Assembly (NCBI GenBank): GCA_011009095.1
Contig: VTPC01091220.1
Coordinates: 124,001 to 188,000, forward strand
DNA length: 64,000 bases
Source of the DNA: Ignelater luminosus
Lineage: Eukaryota; Arthropoda; Insecta; Coleoptera; Elateridae
Direction: 5' to 3'
A program made the position numbers and the translations under genes. The notes under the pieces were generated by a model, which did not search any database, had not been told where the DNA came from, and was given only the letters and a program-made list of their open reading frames with translations. Each line of letters starts with the position of its first letter. The stretch's first letter is position 1. Of the stretch, positions 23,121 through 32,774 are shown one piece after another.

Positions 23121-26100
23121 ATGACCTGGTTTAGTCTTGGCCGTTCTGAAGGGTTTCCAACCCAATATGATCCACACCACACCCCTGTTACAGTTGATGT
23201 ATTAGAAGCTGGATTTATTTGTGCTTTTCTTATATTAGTTGTGTGCTTTTTTATATCTTTACCAAGCCCAAGACTGAAGAATGTAAGTACTATTTATATG
23301 ATTTATTTGAAAAGGAAGCTAACATTTAATTTTGATTTCGTAGAATGCGTATTTATTTATAAGAATTTCGGTTAGCCTTTTGATTGGATTATTTATTATG
23401 TGTAAGTTACTTTTGATATCTTAATTGGGAATTTATGACTAAAAAGTGTGATTAAAATGGTATTATAGTGTCTAATTTTGGTCAAGAATGGGAAGTTGGG
23501 CACATCTTGACAAAAACACCCTATCGAGTTGGAACTGGACATGAAATTAATGCTTCAATTGGAATAAAAATAGGTTTACGTTCAGTGAATGTTACATTAA
23601 AAAGTGACCATGAAGCTGGTAGCCCTTTAGAAAATGAAATAATTAATTATAATGAAAGATTTGAATGGACTTGGGATCAAGGCCGTTTTGGATTTGGACC
23701 ATATGGTAAAACTTACAAAATTATAATAATCTGGTACACCTGATAGTAGTTGATTTATCTCTGAAAGAACTTTCCGGATCTTGGGACTTTTTCCTAAAAT
23801 AAACTCTTTTATCAACATAACGATAAGCAACTAGTAGATAAAATTGAATTAATGTAGAAATGAACGAAAGTAGAGTATTAATTAACAAATAGGACATTGA
23901 CACAGTTTTGCATTCTTCCTTTTATTACTCTATTCTTACTGTGTTATATGTATTTTAATAGTAACAGTGGCGGTTCGAGCCTTTTAATTGTAAGAGGGCA
24001 TCTTTAATATAACAACTGAATTATAAGTAAGCTTTTTAAAGTTTGTAAGAAATATAAAATGAATTTAATTAGAGTTAGGCCACAGATGTTAATTTTTCTT
24101 AGTGATATTTTTTACCTTTAAGTCACTTATTCTATGCTAGTTATCAGTAAGAATATGGTTTCAGACATTTGAAATCTGACAAGTTTAAAAATGCAAATTG
24201 CAATGTGCATGCGTCAAACTAACATTTAACTTCAAAATTCTTTTGCTTATAAAATAATATGCAGCCATTCAAGTGTTCTGTACAAAAGTGTGGAAATTCT
24301 AATACAAAAGATTTTGAATTACAGTGAAGCTCCGCTAATCCGGATCAATCGAAACTGATTGATTGACTGAAATGATTGTCAGCATTAATTTTTTGCAACA
24401 CATTTTCGATTTCAGCAAATTCTTGTCGATCTTCATTCACTAACATCCTTGAATTATTCAAGGCTAACATGCATCTCTTCTTGATAATCGACAATGCAAT
24501 GTCATCATCTGAATCCTCTTCAGTTTCTGAATTTTTCTGACATCAAAAGGATCATTATCAACTGAATAGCAAATTATATTTTTCCAACATTTCTGTATTG
24601 CATCAGGCAACAATTTTTCCCAGGAATTCGCAAGCAAAACCACTGCATCTTTCAAGGTGATGTTCTTAAGAGCCATTGATATGTCATATTCTTCCTTTAG
24701 AGATAGAACATGGACCAAAGGGCTCTTTGCAATTATACATTTTGGTCAAACTTACCGTATTTTGGTCCATGGGTTGTATAAGTAGGGTGCAGTTGGGTGG
24801 CAGAAACATGGTTATGATTTGACAATCATGGCTAGGAGCATTGTCAACTAATAAAATAGCTTTTCCATTGAGAATATTTTCTACTTGAGATTTCCTCACT
24901 TGTACAACAAACGATTCGTGAAACCATTTTACGAATAGAGTAGAAGAAGAAGAAGGCGTTTTCTGTTGAGTAATCTTCAACTGGCTGGTTAGAGCAATTC
25001 TTGAAAGCTCGAGGGTTTGTTTCTTACTTTTCCAACGACCATCATTTTGACCTAATGTGTACTATCGCCATTTGTAGAGGCAAGAAAAGTAATTCCCACT
25101 TTCGAAGTTTTTTGCCCTGGAGCAGTTTTCTCTCTAGCATGCACCAAAATCTGATCAGGTAGTAATCTCCAGTATAATGCTGATTCATCAACATTGTATA
25201 TCTGGCTTGGCAGTAGCTTCAGCTCATTCATTTTTTCCGTGAATTTTTGTACAAAAGGCTGGACGGCAGATGAATCACTGGATAGTTTCCCTCCAATCAC
25301 TTTCAGTTGACGAATTGGCATATTGTTCTGTATGAGCTCTTGCTTTGTAAAGACTTAATATGTATAGTATAATATGAAGCTATAAATTATTTTGACAAAA
25401 CAGGATATATAGGAGCAAAGCCAGACTGATCCTTGAACCAACAATACTCCTCAATACTAAGAATTATGAAAAAATATAAAGACTGACAAGTACAATTTTA
25501 GATTGAAGATAGATAGATCTTAATTTAAAAATATTGAACTGTAAACAATATGAATTAACTTAAAAACCGTCTGCAATTTAAATTATGTTTCTGAGAACTA
25601 TAAAGTGTGAAACTGTTAGAGTTCTATTCCTTTTCTTGTTCATTTCTTGAAATTGCAAACACCTTATTCAAACTGTTTTTTACATTGACACGTACAGAGT
25701 TAAATCAACTGCATAAGTATTCCCAATCCTCATCTCTTATTGCAAAATTACAATTTATATTTTAGCTGGACATCTACAGCAACAATTTAGAGAAGCCCAA
25801 TATAAAGGTTTACCATTACCAATTTTATGGATAGTAGATTACTTCGTAATTGATGGTGAAGGATTTAGATATGGTCGATTTTATCGGACTGCAGGATGGT
25901 ATACACACATATTGATCTGGACTGCTTTTCCTTGTTGGCTTCTAGCCAATATTCTATTTCGATCAGTAATTCGTTACGGAGCTTTTTATTTAGGTATTTG
26001 TGGAGGTTTAATGATTTTGGGTAATATTATATGGTCATCTATTAGAAATCCTAATCCCTTAGTTATACCATTTGAAAATGCGATAATCACAACAAAACTT

Positions 26101-26710
26101 GGATTTAGTTATTGGTTGACGCTTGTAACAGGTAAAAGATTAGTATGAAAAATTGTATTTAAAAAGTATAGTTGATTTGGTTTGATGTATTTAAGGTATT
26201 GTATGTGTAATTCTTTCTATTGTCATTCTAATATGTGAAGCCAAATATGATACAGCAGTTTCAATATTCTTTGGAATTGATCCATTAACATGTTTTGATG
26301 AGTATGTTTTAAGTAAGTATATTTTATTGAAATGAATGGACTAGAAGAAAGACTAATTAATTAATCTTTAGCTCAGAAAGAATTAGAAGTTTTACGCAAG
26401 AAAGATGGAGGAAAAGATAATATGATGTCATTAAGCGAGATGGGAGCATCTACTAGTACTGCAGATACACAACCTGTAGAACCTTCTGTAACACAAACTG
26501 TGTATTTGAAAAGAAAGAGTACAATACACATAGGTAAAGCAGTACCAAAGATTAGAAGAATTCTACCGCCAAAAGATGATGAACAGCCACTTTATGGAAA
26601 TATGGAGTAAGTAATGTCTAATATTTATTGAAATCTGTTTAAGTAAATTGTTTTTTTTTAGAACCATAAGAGAGTATGAAAGTAGGCAAGACCGTTCTGT
26701 GCTTTCTTAA
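23121..26710 (+). CDS. mol: Dual oxidase maturation factor (DUOXA / moladietz homologue), seven exons
   Basis: Exons are 23121-23282, 23344-23401, 23469-23705, 25766-26131, 26196-26312, 26372-26606 and 26662-26710, all with GT/AG borders and consistent phases. They give 407 aa. The N-terminus MTWFSLGRSEGFPTQYD, the first membrane segment (about residues 28-47) and the long extracellular loop with VGTGHEINASIGIKIGL fit DUOXA proteins. Several further membrane helices lie in exons 4-5 (WTAFPCWLLANILF, FYLGICGGLMILGNIIW), and a hydrophilic tail with a Ser/Thr-rich segment ends the protein. Family members act in the ER and plasma membrane to mature dual oxidase and allow hydrogen-peroxide production. 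The insect homologue is moladietz, once called NIP, a Numb-interacting protein. The potential N-glycosylation sequence NVT in exon 3 fits the lumenal loop. Intron 3 (2.06 kb) has been enlarged by a Tigger insertion, whereas the other introns are 51-72 nt. Exon 2 is short and its borders are a little less certain. Confidence 0.9.
24322..25330 (-). mobile_element. pogo/Tigger-type DNA transposon, broken, in intron 3 of the DUOXA gene
   Basis: One end is visible at 24322, CAGTGAAGCTCCGCTAATCC after TA, the classic pogo/Tigger terminus. The matching end was not found near 25330, so the copy is truncated at its 5' side. The transposase reads on the minus strand in three frames: 25321-25052 with YNVDESALYWRLLPDQ (first catalytic Asp), 24980-24684 with LLVDNAPSHD (second) and PPNCTLLIQPMDQ (third), and a C-terminal part to 24464. 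There are frameshifts or gaps between the pieces, so it cannot make an active enzyme. Confidence 0.85.
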
Positions 26711-26810
26711 TTCAAGATTCTTTTGAAGAAACTGTAACGAGTTGATTTTTTAATTTTATTTTTCAATGTGCATTTATTCATTAAGAATAACAATTATTGT
26801 ATTAGTAAAC

Positions 26811-26816
26811 AATAAA
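26811..26816 (+). terminator. Poly(A) signal of the DUOXA gene
   Basis: AATAAA about 100 bases after the stop codon, the first canonical signal downstream. Confidence 0.6.
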
Positions 26817-27589
26817 TAATATAATTGAAATATCAGTGAGTATTCTGGGTTTTAGGCATTTTGAATTAATGTCAGAAGATAACATCATCTTGCATACTTT
26901 CATTTTGTAGAAAGAGAATGAATTGTTAGGAAAGCTGCTTTCATTTATCTAAAAAACTTGAAACAAAAAGCAAAGATTATAATTTATTGGGGTAGAATCC
27001 ATTTATGGTAGACATTAACTAGTCATAGAGTTTACACCTAGAAATCTTTACCATAATTTAAAAAAATAATTGATAAAATCTTTTCGGTCTGCAACCTTTG
27101 TCACATTAGCCCTGGAAAACATGAGCTAAAATAACTTGTCCTTGAGGATAGCTTTTGAATTTTTATTTTTCTCTTATTATTTCTTGTTTATATTTATGAT
27201 ATATATGATGAAGCCCACAGCAACCAAGGCATTCTGCGGTATCTCAAGCTTTTCAAAGTGCTTCATCTTGTGTTTTGATGTGTTTTTTTATAATCTATTG
27301 CAAATTGTAGAGTCATGCCTCTATAATTTGTGCATACTTCTTTATCTCTTCCTTTAAGTGTTAACATAATGGATGGTACCTTTTGTCCAGTGCTGAGGCA
27401 TCTTCTCTTCTTTCTATACTTTCTTGCAAAGATCTACTATTCTTGTTTTAATTACCTTTCTTTCATGTTTCACTATTTCATTTAATGTTTTGTCTGGGCT
27501 AGTTGCTTTGGGTTTCTTAACTGGATCATTTCAATTAGAAATTGTCTTTAGTGTATAGAATACCACATATTAGTCCGAAAGAGATGCAT
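26817..27589. other. Intergenic, no gene seen
   Basis: AT-rich DNA. The open frame at 27136-27357 is Phe/Leu/Tyr-rich low-complexity sequence without family signature and looks fortuitous. Confidence 0.4.
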
Positions 27590-28722
27590 TTCCAAGAGGA
27601 TCTACCAAGTTGTGCATGGCAAAGAATTGGTTTGGATTTATTCCAGCATTTTCCCTTTAAATAATAAAAGAACTTTTTTCTCGATTAGGTATTCCTGAAA
27701 AAGTTTGCTCCGACAGTGGTGCTCAATTTAAATCAGAAGTTGCCAAACAATATAATTTTATACATCTTTATATAGTCAATCAAAATAATGGTACCACCAA
27801 GAGTATTATTAACAAAACAAATTTAGCTCCTTTGCCTTACAGAACAACCGCTTTGTAGCAAGGATTGAATTTTGCTGAACTGTTATTATAATCCCTCAAC
27901 AACCAAATACTCTGGTTAATACTGTTGTAATCAAATGTGTAAATAAACAACTTCCAGTTTTATCTATGTTGTTTGGATTATTGATTTGAAAGCCAATGAT
28001 AAAGATTTTCAATCTAGTCCTGAGCTTTGTTCTTATATAGTCAGAGTTTCAGGTACTTGTTATCGTAAGAATAGATGGTTTTTAATTCCCACTCCATATC
28101 ATACAAATTTATGAATAATCTCCTATCAATAATAATACTTCTGAATATGATAACTCTAAAAAATCTGTTATTACTCCCATCGTGGGTTCTTCATGGCATT
28201 CTTCCAATCTTCAGACATTGAAATATTTCAAAAATCTTCTGATGATGTGACTTCCATTATCAAAACCATTAGATCAGCATGAAATAAACATTCTCCACCT
28301 TGGATGAAAGATTATGTTTCAAAATAAATCTTTTGCTTCATAACATCTTAATAGTTTATTTGTTCAAATCATTATTACGATTAATTCTGTATTCAGAAGA
28401 AAAAGGACTTACATGGGATAACAATTAACTGCAAGTGACGTCATGCCATGGTAACAGGTTTCCAAATAACTTTCTTAATAAGCCATTTTTACAACTCGGG
28501 CAAGGACGAGCAGTCTCACACATGTAAGTAGGTACATAAGTAAATGATCATTATAGATACATCGCAACTTCCCTGATTGATTGGATTGTTTGGAAACTAA
28601 ATCATAACAACAGCTAGTATTGACATTAACCAGAAAAATAAATTCTATTATAATGTTGTTATTACACATACTTGAATTTATATCTTGTGCTGTTTATTAA
28701 AATAAAACGAAAAAAGGGAGGA
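27590..28722 (+). mobile_element. Ty3/mdg4-type LTR retrotransposon fossil, integrase end of pol
   Basis: Plus-strand pieces match the integrase core of Ty3/mdg4-type Pol (around GIPEKVCSDSGAQFKSE at about 27690-27740, then an RTT-L-Q-type segment near 27840). A purine-rich tract (28709-28721) lies just before the 3' LTR. The copy is broken, with several breaks, and everything upstream of integrase (gag, protease, reverse transcriptase, 5' LTR) is missing from this stretch. It is old by its decay. Confidence 0.7.
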
Positions 28723-29236
28723 TGTTTTATCGGCATACTTATACAGAGACATGAGCAATGATTACATACACGTGACCACTAATTTAAAAGTGGCGCGAAA
28801 TTTTATTTTTCGACGTTGACCACACTATAGAGTAACCCCTACCCGAGTACATTTTCGTGATTTCTTGTCGTCTCTTTCCCTGCATTTGGTAAGGTACATC
28901 TGACAGCTATTTTTACTCGGGATCGTCTCTTGTTCTTGTCACTCAAATAAAAATTCAGATTTGAGTGACAAAAACAAAAAACTATTTCGAACAAAAACAG
29001 CTGTCAGAGGTCCTTACCGAATGCAGGGTTTTGTTTTGCGGTTTGTTTTGTTCTATTTAAAGATTAGTCTTGTTCAATGTTAAATCTAGGAACTTTTTGT
29101 GAGTTAATCGAGGGAAGTTAGATTTATCACATTCAAAGTGTGATAATAAATTTGAAATATTTAAGTTTTTAAGTAGTTTCATCATATATCCAATACTACG
29201 CCACTGGAAAACTAACTACATTATTTTTATTACAAC
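28723..29236 (+). mobile_element. Probable 3' LTR of the retrotransposon fossil
   Basis: The segment starts TGTTTTATCGGC directly after the polypurine tract and contains AATAAA (about 29146). It ends with ...ATTACAACA at about 29236 at the latest. The right end is approximate, because a transposon-like word (complement of CAGTGGCGTAGTA, 29194-29206) lies close to it. A 151-bp MITE is inserted in it. Only one LTR is seen. Confidence 0.55.
28878..29028. mobile_element. Foldback MITE (151 bp) inserted in the LTR
   Basis: The ends CCCTGCATTTGGTAAGG and, inverted, CCCTGCATTCGGTAAGG continue into CTGACAGCT on both arms, giving about 36-bp TIRs. TTT flanks both sides, which may be a 3-bp duplication of the PIF/Harbinger kind, though homopolymer flanks are weak evidence. 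A second, inner inverted repeat (GTCACTCAAAT and ATTTGAGTGAC) makes the whole element fold. Confidence 0.75.
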
Positions 29237-30340
29237 AGAGCTAACAACGGTGCAAGATGTGTTGCCTAACCAACAGTAAATCTCGTGGTCATGCAGTTGG
29301 TGATCATTGTTGATATCTCTGTATAAAAGTTACTGAGCCATGCTATTAATAGACAGTGAGTTATTAGCTTGGGTGCTGATAAAACAATTTCTTTTTATCT
29401 TCTGAAGAAAGCCCCTTCTTGCCCTAATTAAATTCTCAGATTTAAAATTATTTAGTTCAACTATAGTATAGCATTTAAGTTCATCCACTTTGCTTTGTTA
29501 TTGCTTCATTTAGTTTTTAAATTAAATTAAAATCTACATTTTTATCTAAAACACATTTAAATCTTTGTTTTATAGCTAACTCCTTTGGCCCTTTAACATT
29601 TTCATGTAAAATGCCTATCTCACTTACGAAGTTAATACAATGGTAAATTAGAAATAGAATATAAAAGCACCAAAAAGGTATAATATATGCATTAAAACCA
29701 GAATTTTCAAAAACATGCACGCATTTATAAAAATGACCAAAATATGCTTTACATGCACTTTCAAATTGCATATATGTGGTTCACGCATAACAATGTAAGT
29801 GAAACATACATAAATTTAACTCTGCAAATATTTAATACATGCAAGGAAAACATGCAAATGGATACAAATCCTAGTCCTAACACTCTGCATATTCTTGTGA
29901 AAAATAAAAACATTTGGCATCATGAGCATTAAGGCGAAAGGCCTTTGGCTTAACCATACCATCTTCATAACGTCGTTGATACATAAAATACTATAAAAAT
30001 CTACCCTTTGACTGAAAGCAAATAATGAAACAAATCGAATCTGATTAAAATCAGACTCAAATTCTAGATTTACATTGTAAAAGATGATTGCATGCTAAAT
30101 CAAAAAACAGGTAACTATAGTGCACTCCTTGGCAACAATCTAAAGATGACTTCTGAGATAATCCATAAAATAAAGTCGAATATTACTCTTCATAAACTTT
30201 TATTTAAAACATGTAAACACAAATTCAATAACTAAATAAAATTCTTGTAAAACAAAAAAGATATTTAGTTCATTTTCCATTAAGTCAACATTACATAAAA
30301 TATCAGTGCTGTGGTATGTGAATATCAAATGATATCTTAA
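29237..30340. other. Intergenic, no gene seen
   Basis: AT-rich DNA with overlapping short frames on both strands, none recognisable. Confidence 0.4.
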
Positions 30341-30342
30341 TA

Positions 30343-30554
30343 CAGTACATTTTTATATTACAGAATTCAGAGTAGGCTTTGACATGATTTTTTGTAAGTG
30401 TACTTTGAAATTTCATTAAAAGTTACTAAAATAATAAAATAAGTGATTTTTAGTTTTTAGGTTGTAAACCTGAATTTGCTGTATGTTTGTTGCACACCTC
30501 AAAAATGTGATAAAATCAAAGCCCACTCTGAATTCTATAATTACAAAAATGGAC
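30343..30554. mobile_element. TA-flanked MITE, copy 2 of the 3728-3911 family
   Basis: The left end CAGTACATTTTTATATTACA runs into GAATTCAGAGTAGGC. The right end is the complement of the same words, and TA lies on both sides. Termini match the copy at 3728 closely, while the interior differs, as expected for members of one MITE family. Confidence 0.8.
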
Positions 30555-30794
30555 TATACATCTGCATTGATACAGGTGTGGTTGTGTCCAGGCACAGTAA
30601 TCATGATTATCCATTGCTATCACTAAAACAAAGGTACTTTTAAAATTACTGCCTTTGATATTGGAAGCATTTACAGATTAGTGCTGCTAATTGCTGCCTG
30701 TTCCCGAACACAGCCATTGTTAGTACCTACATTTCTCTATTTTAAAATAATCGAGCAATGCCATGTTATACCTTATAATGTTGTGGTATACAGA

Positions 30795-31232
30795 TATACA
30801 GGGTGTTCTAGTTTGAATCTTGATAACTTCAGGAGGTGATAGAACATAGGGAAATAAGTGATTTTTGTTGTATAAGCTTATATCAAAAAATGCCTAGTTG
30901 TCAAAGTTACACAATCAAATGTTTATTTCTTTAATACCTCTATAACGAGGTATTTGCATGAAATTCTGTACATGATTGTTACTACAGAAAATCTATCTTT
31001 CTACCATATTTTGCAATTGGTCTTTTTACTGTATGTTGAGATTTAGGGAGGGGCAGTAACCCTTCAGAAATATGGTAGAAAGATAGATCTTACAATGATG
31101 CACAATACCTCACGGGGTTTTCAATACAGACATCGAAAATGATTACATAAGTTTATATAACAAAGTACACTTATTTTTTGATATTCTATCACCTCCCAAA
31201 GTGATCAGAATTCAAACTAAAACTATACTATA
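30795..31232. mobile_element. Long foldback element (about 440 bp)
   Basis: The left arm TATACAGGGTGTTCTAGTTT and AGGAGGTGATAGAACATA are matched, inverted, by GTGATAGAATATC, AGTTTGAATTCTGATCAC and TATAGTATAG at the right end. Nearer the centre, ATCTATCTTTCTACCATATT pairs with its complement at about 31066-31086. The whole unit can therefore fold into one hairpin. There is no ORF. Confidence 0.7.
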
Positions 31233-31283
31233 CTAATGAACAACACATACATACAAATTCATTACGAGAAGCATAAACAAGCT

Positions 31284-31289
31284 TTTATT
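31284..31289 (-). terminator. Poly(A) signal of the C3orf38 homologue
   Basis: TTTATT on the plus strand (AATAAA on the minus) lies 65 bases beyond the stop codon. Confidence 0.55.
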
Positions 31290-31353
31290 CTTTTTTACCT
31301 TGCGAGTATAATAATAACAATAATAAAAAATAATCCTAAATAACAAAAAAGTG

Positions 31354-32284
31354 CTAGCTTTTAGGTAAAGCTAATAAATTAGAAGTTAAACTATTATCAC
31401 ATAAACTAGGAGGGTTTCTTACTTCCTTATTTCGTAAATTAAGTTCAGTATTTTTAATTTTCCAATTATTATCAGAAAATGGATCTCTGGCTAACATAAA
31501 AACTTGTTCAAATACACCTACACAAGCATTGTTAGCATGTAATGTACCACATGCTAATACAACAACTAAACCATGTGGATCTATACGTCCACCTATTCCA
31601 TCATTTAGAAAGTTCGGATTAAAGTATAAATAATGTTCACACTTTGTTTTAAAAAGAACTCTAGATATCTCTTCCGTGCTTTCATCAACTACCTGATAAA
31701 TTTCATTGGTGGCAGAAAAAAGATTTAATCTTAATTTTGCATCTTCCCAGAAATGTTCAGCACCAATTGGCTTATCAGAATTCATCATAGTATAAAACCA
31801 TTCACAAAACTTTATAGCTAATACAGTAACATCTAATGACGATGCTTCTTGTTGAAATTGTTGAGGTAGCTGTTGAATAGAAGTAGTATTATCTATAGTT
31901 CCTACATCTGTTGGTGAAGGGAAAGTCTTTAAATCCCAAAACTGACAAAGTGTATCGACTAAATCATTCTTTGTTGCTGGAAGAATTACTGGTGCCCCAT
32001 ATTTATGCGCATATGCAAATAAAATCTCTCTCGTCACTATTCTTCTCCTTAAAATACTTTGTAAGTCTGGCGAATATTTTAGTATTGCTTCAATCGCATC
32101 TGCAAAAAGTTAAATATTATTAGAAAAATTAAGGAAAATTAAATTTTCTTTTACCTGCATTTGATTCAAGCTTATTCTTCAATAGGCCTTGAGTTACTGT
32201 AGCAGCTAAACTGAGTAATTCACTTTGGTCCAATTTAGAAAGAATTTCACGAATTCCTTGTTCAGCTCTTGTATTTGAATTCAT
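31354..32284 (-). CDS. C3orf38 homologue (DUF4518 family), two exons
   Basis: Exon 1 (32284-32155) encodes MNSNTRAEQGIREILSKLDQ up to SNA, and exon 2 (32099-31354) continues DAIEAILKYSPDLQSILRRR to the stop, for 291 aa. The donor ATGCAG|GTAAAA and acceptor CTTTTTGCAG give a 55-nt intron. The alignment I recall with human C3orf38 (329 aa) is clear over most of the length: the start helix, EILFAYAHKYG, CEWFYTMMNSDKPIGAEHFW, and the block DPHGLVVVLACGTLHANN with GVFEQVFMLARDPF. The last segment resembles an NTF2-like fold. Its molecular role is poorly known, and human reports link it to apoptosis. The gene is divergent from the AFG3L2 homologue across about 490 bp. No signal peptide or membrane segment is seen. 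Confidence 0.88.
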
Positions 32285-32774
32285 TTTGTGTAAAAACCGT
32301 AAAAACATAAATTAATAAACTCATAATAATCAAACAACTGAATCAATCATTCATTGCTGCGGTTATCTAGACGGCACCTTTAAAAAAAATGCGAAAACAT
32401 TAGTAGGTATATAAAATCTCATTAACGGGTACATAATTATTATATTCGTTGTAATTATGATTATAATATCGTAAGCTACGTAAATAAAAAGATAAAATTA
32501 AACTTTGTAATCTTCCTGTGGATGTTAAGATTCTGTCTGAAATTGCTTATTATTTGAAGAAAAAGTTATAAAATCATATTTGTAAAGTCACCGTCGACGC
32601 TACTTTGACTATAATTTGTATTACAGGTGATAAGTGTGTTTCTGTCTGTAATAAAATGAAAATCCCTAGTAAAACTCGTCAAATTTTCACTTTCATATAA
32701 AAGTGTGGTTAGAAAAAAAATGAAGTAATGTGAAATGTGAACATTATTATTAGTAATTTTCTTTAGTAAGTGAT
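32285..32774. promoter_or_regulatory. Shared intergenic (bidirectional) promoter region
   Basis: The start codons of the minus-strand C3orf38 homologue and the plus-strand AFG3L2 homologue are 490 bp apart, so both promoters and 5' UTRs must fit in this AT-rich spacer unless far upstream exons exist. No TATA box or transcription-factor site can be assigned with confidence. Confidence 0.5.

Noticed and set aside
23964-23985. CAGTGGCGGTTCGAGCC as the start of a transposon or as a tRNA TTCGA loop
   Set aside because: There is no matching terminal end downstream and no cloverleaf around the GTTCGAG word.
27136-27357. Hydrophobic 73-codon frame as a small membrane protein
   Set aside because: It is Phe/Tyr/Leu-rich from AT-rich composition, with no splice or homology support.
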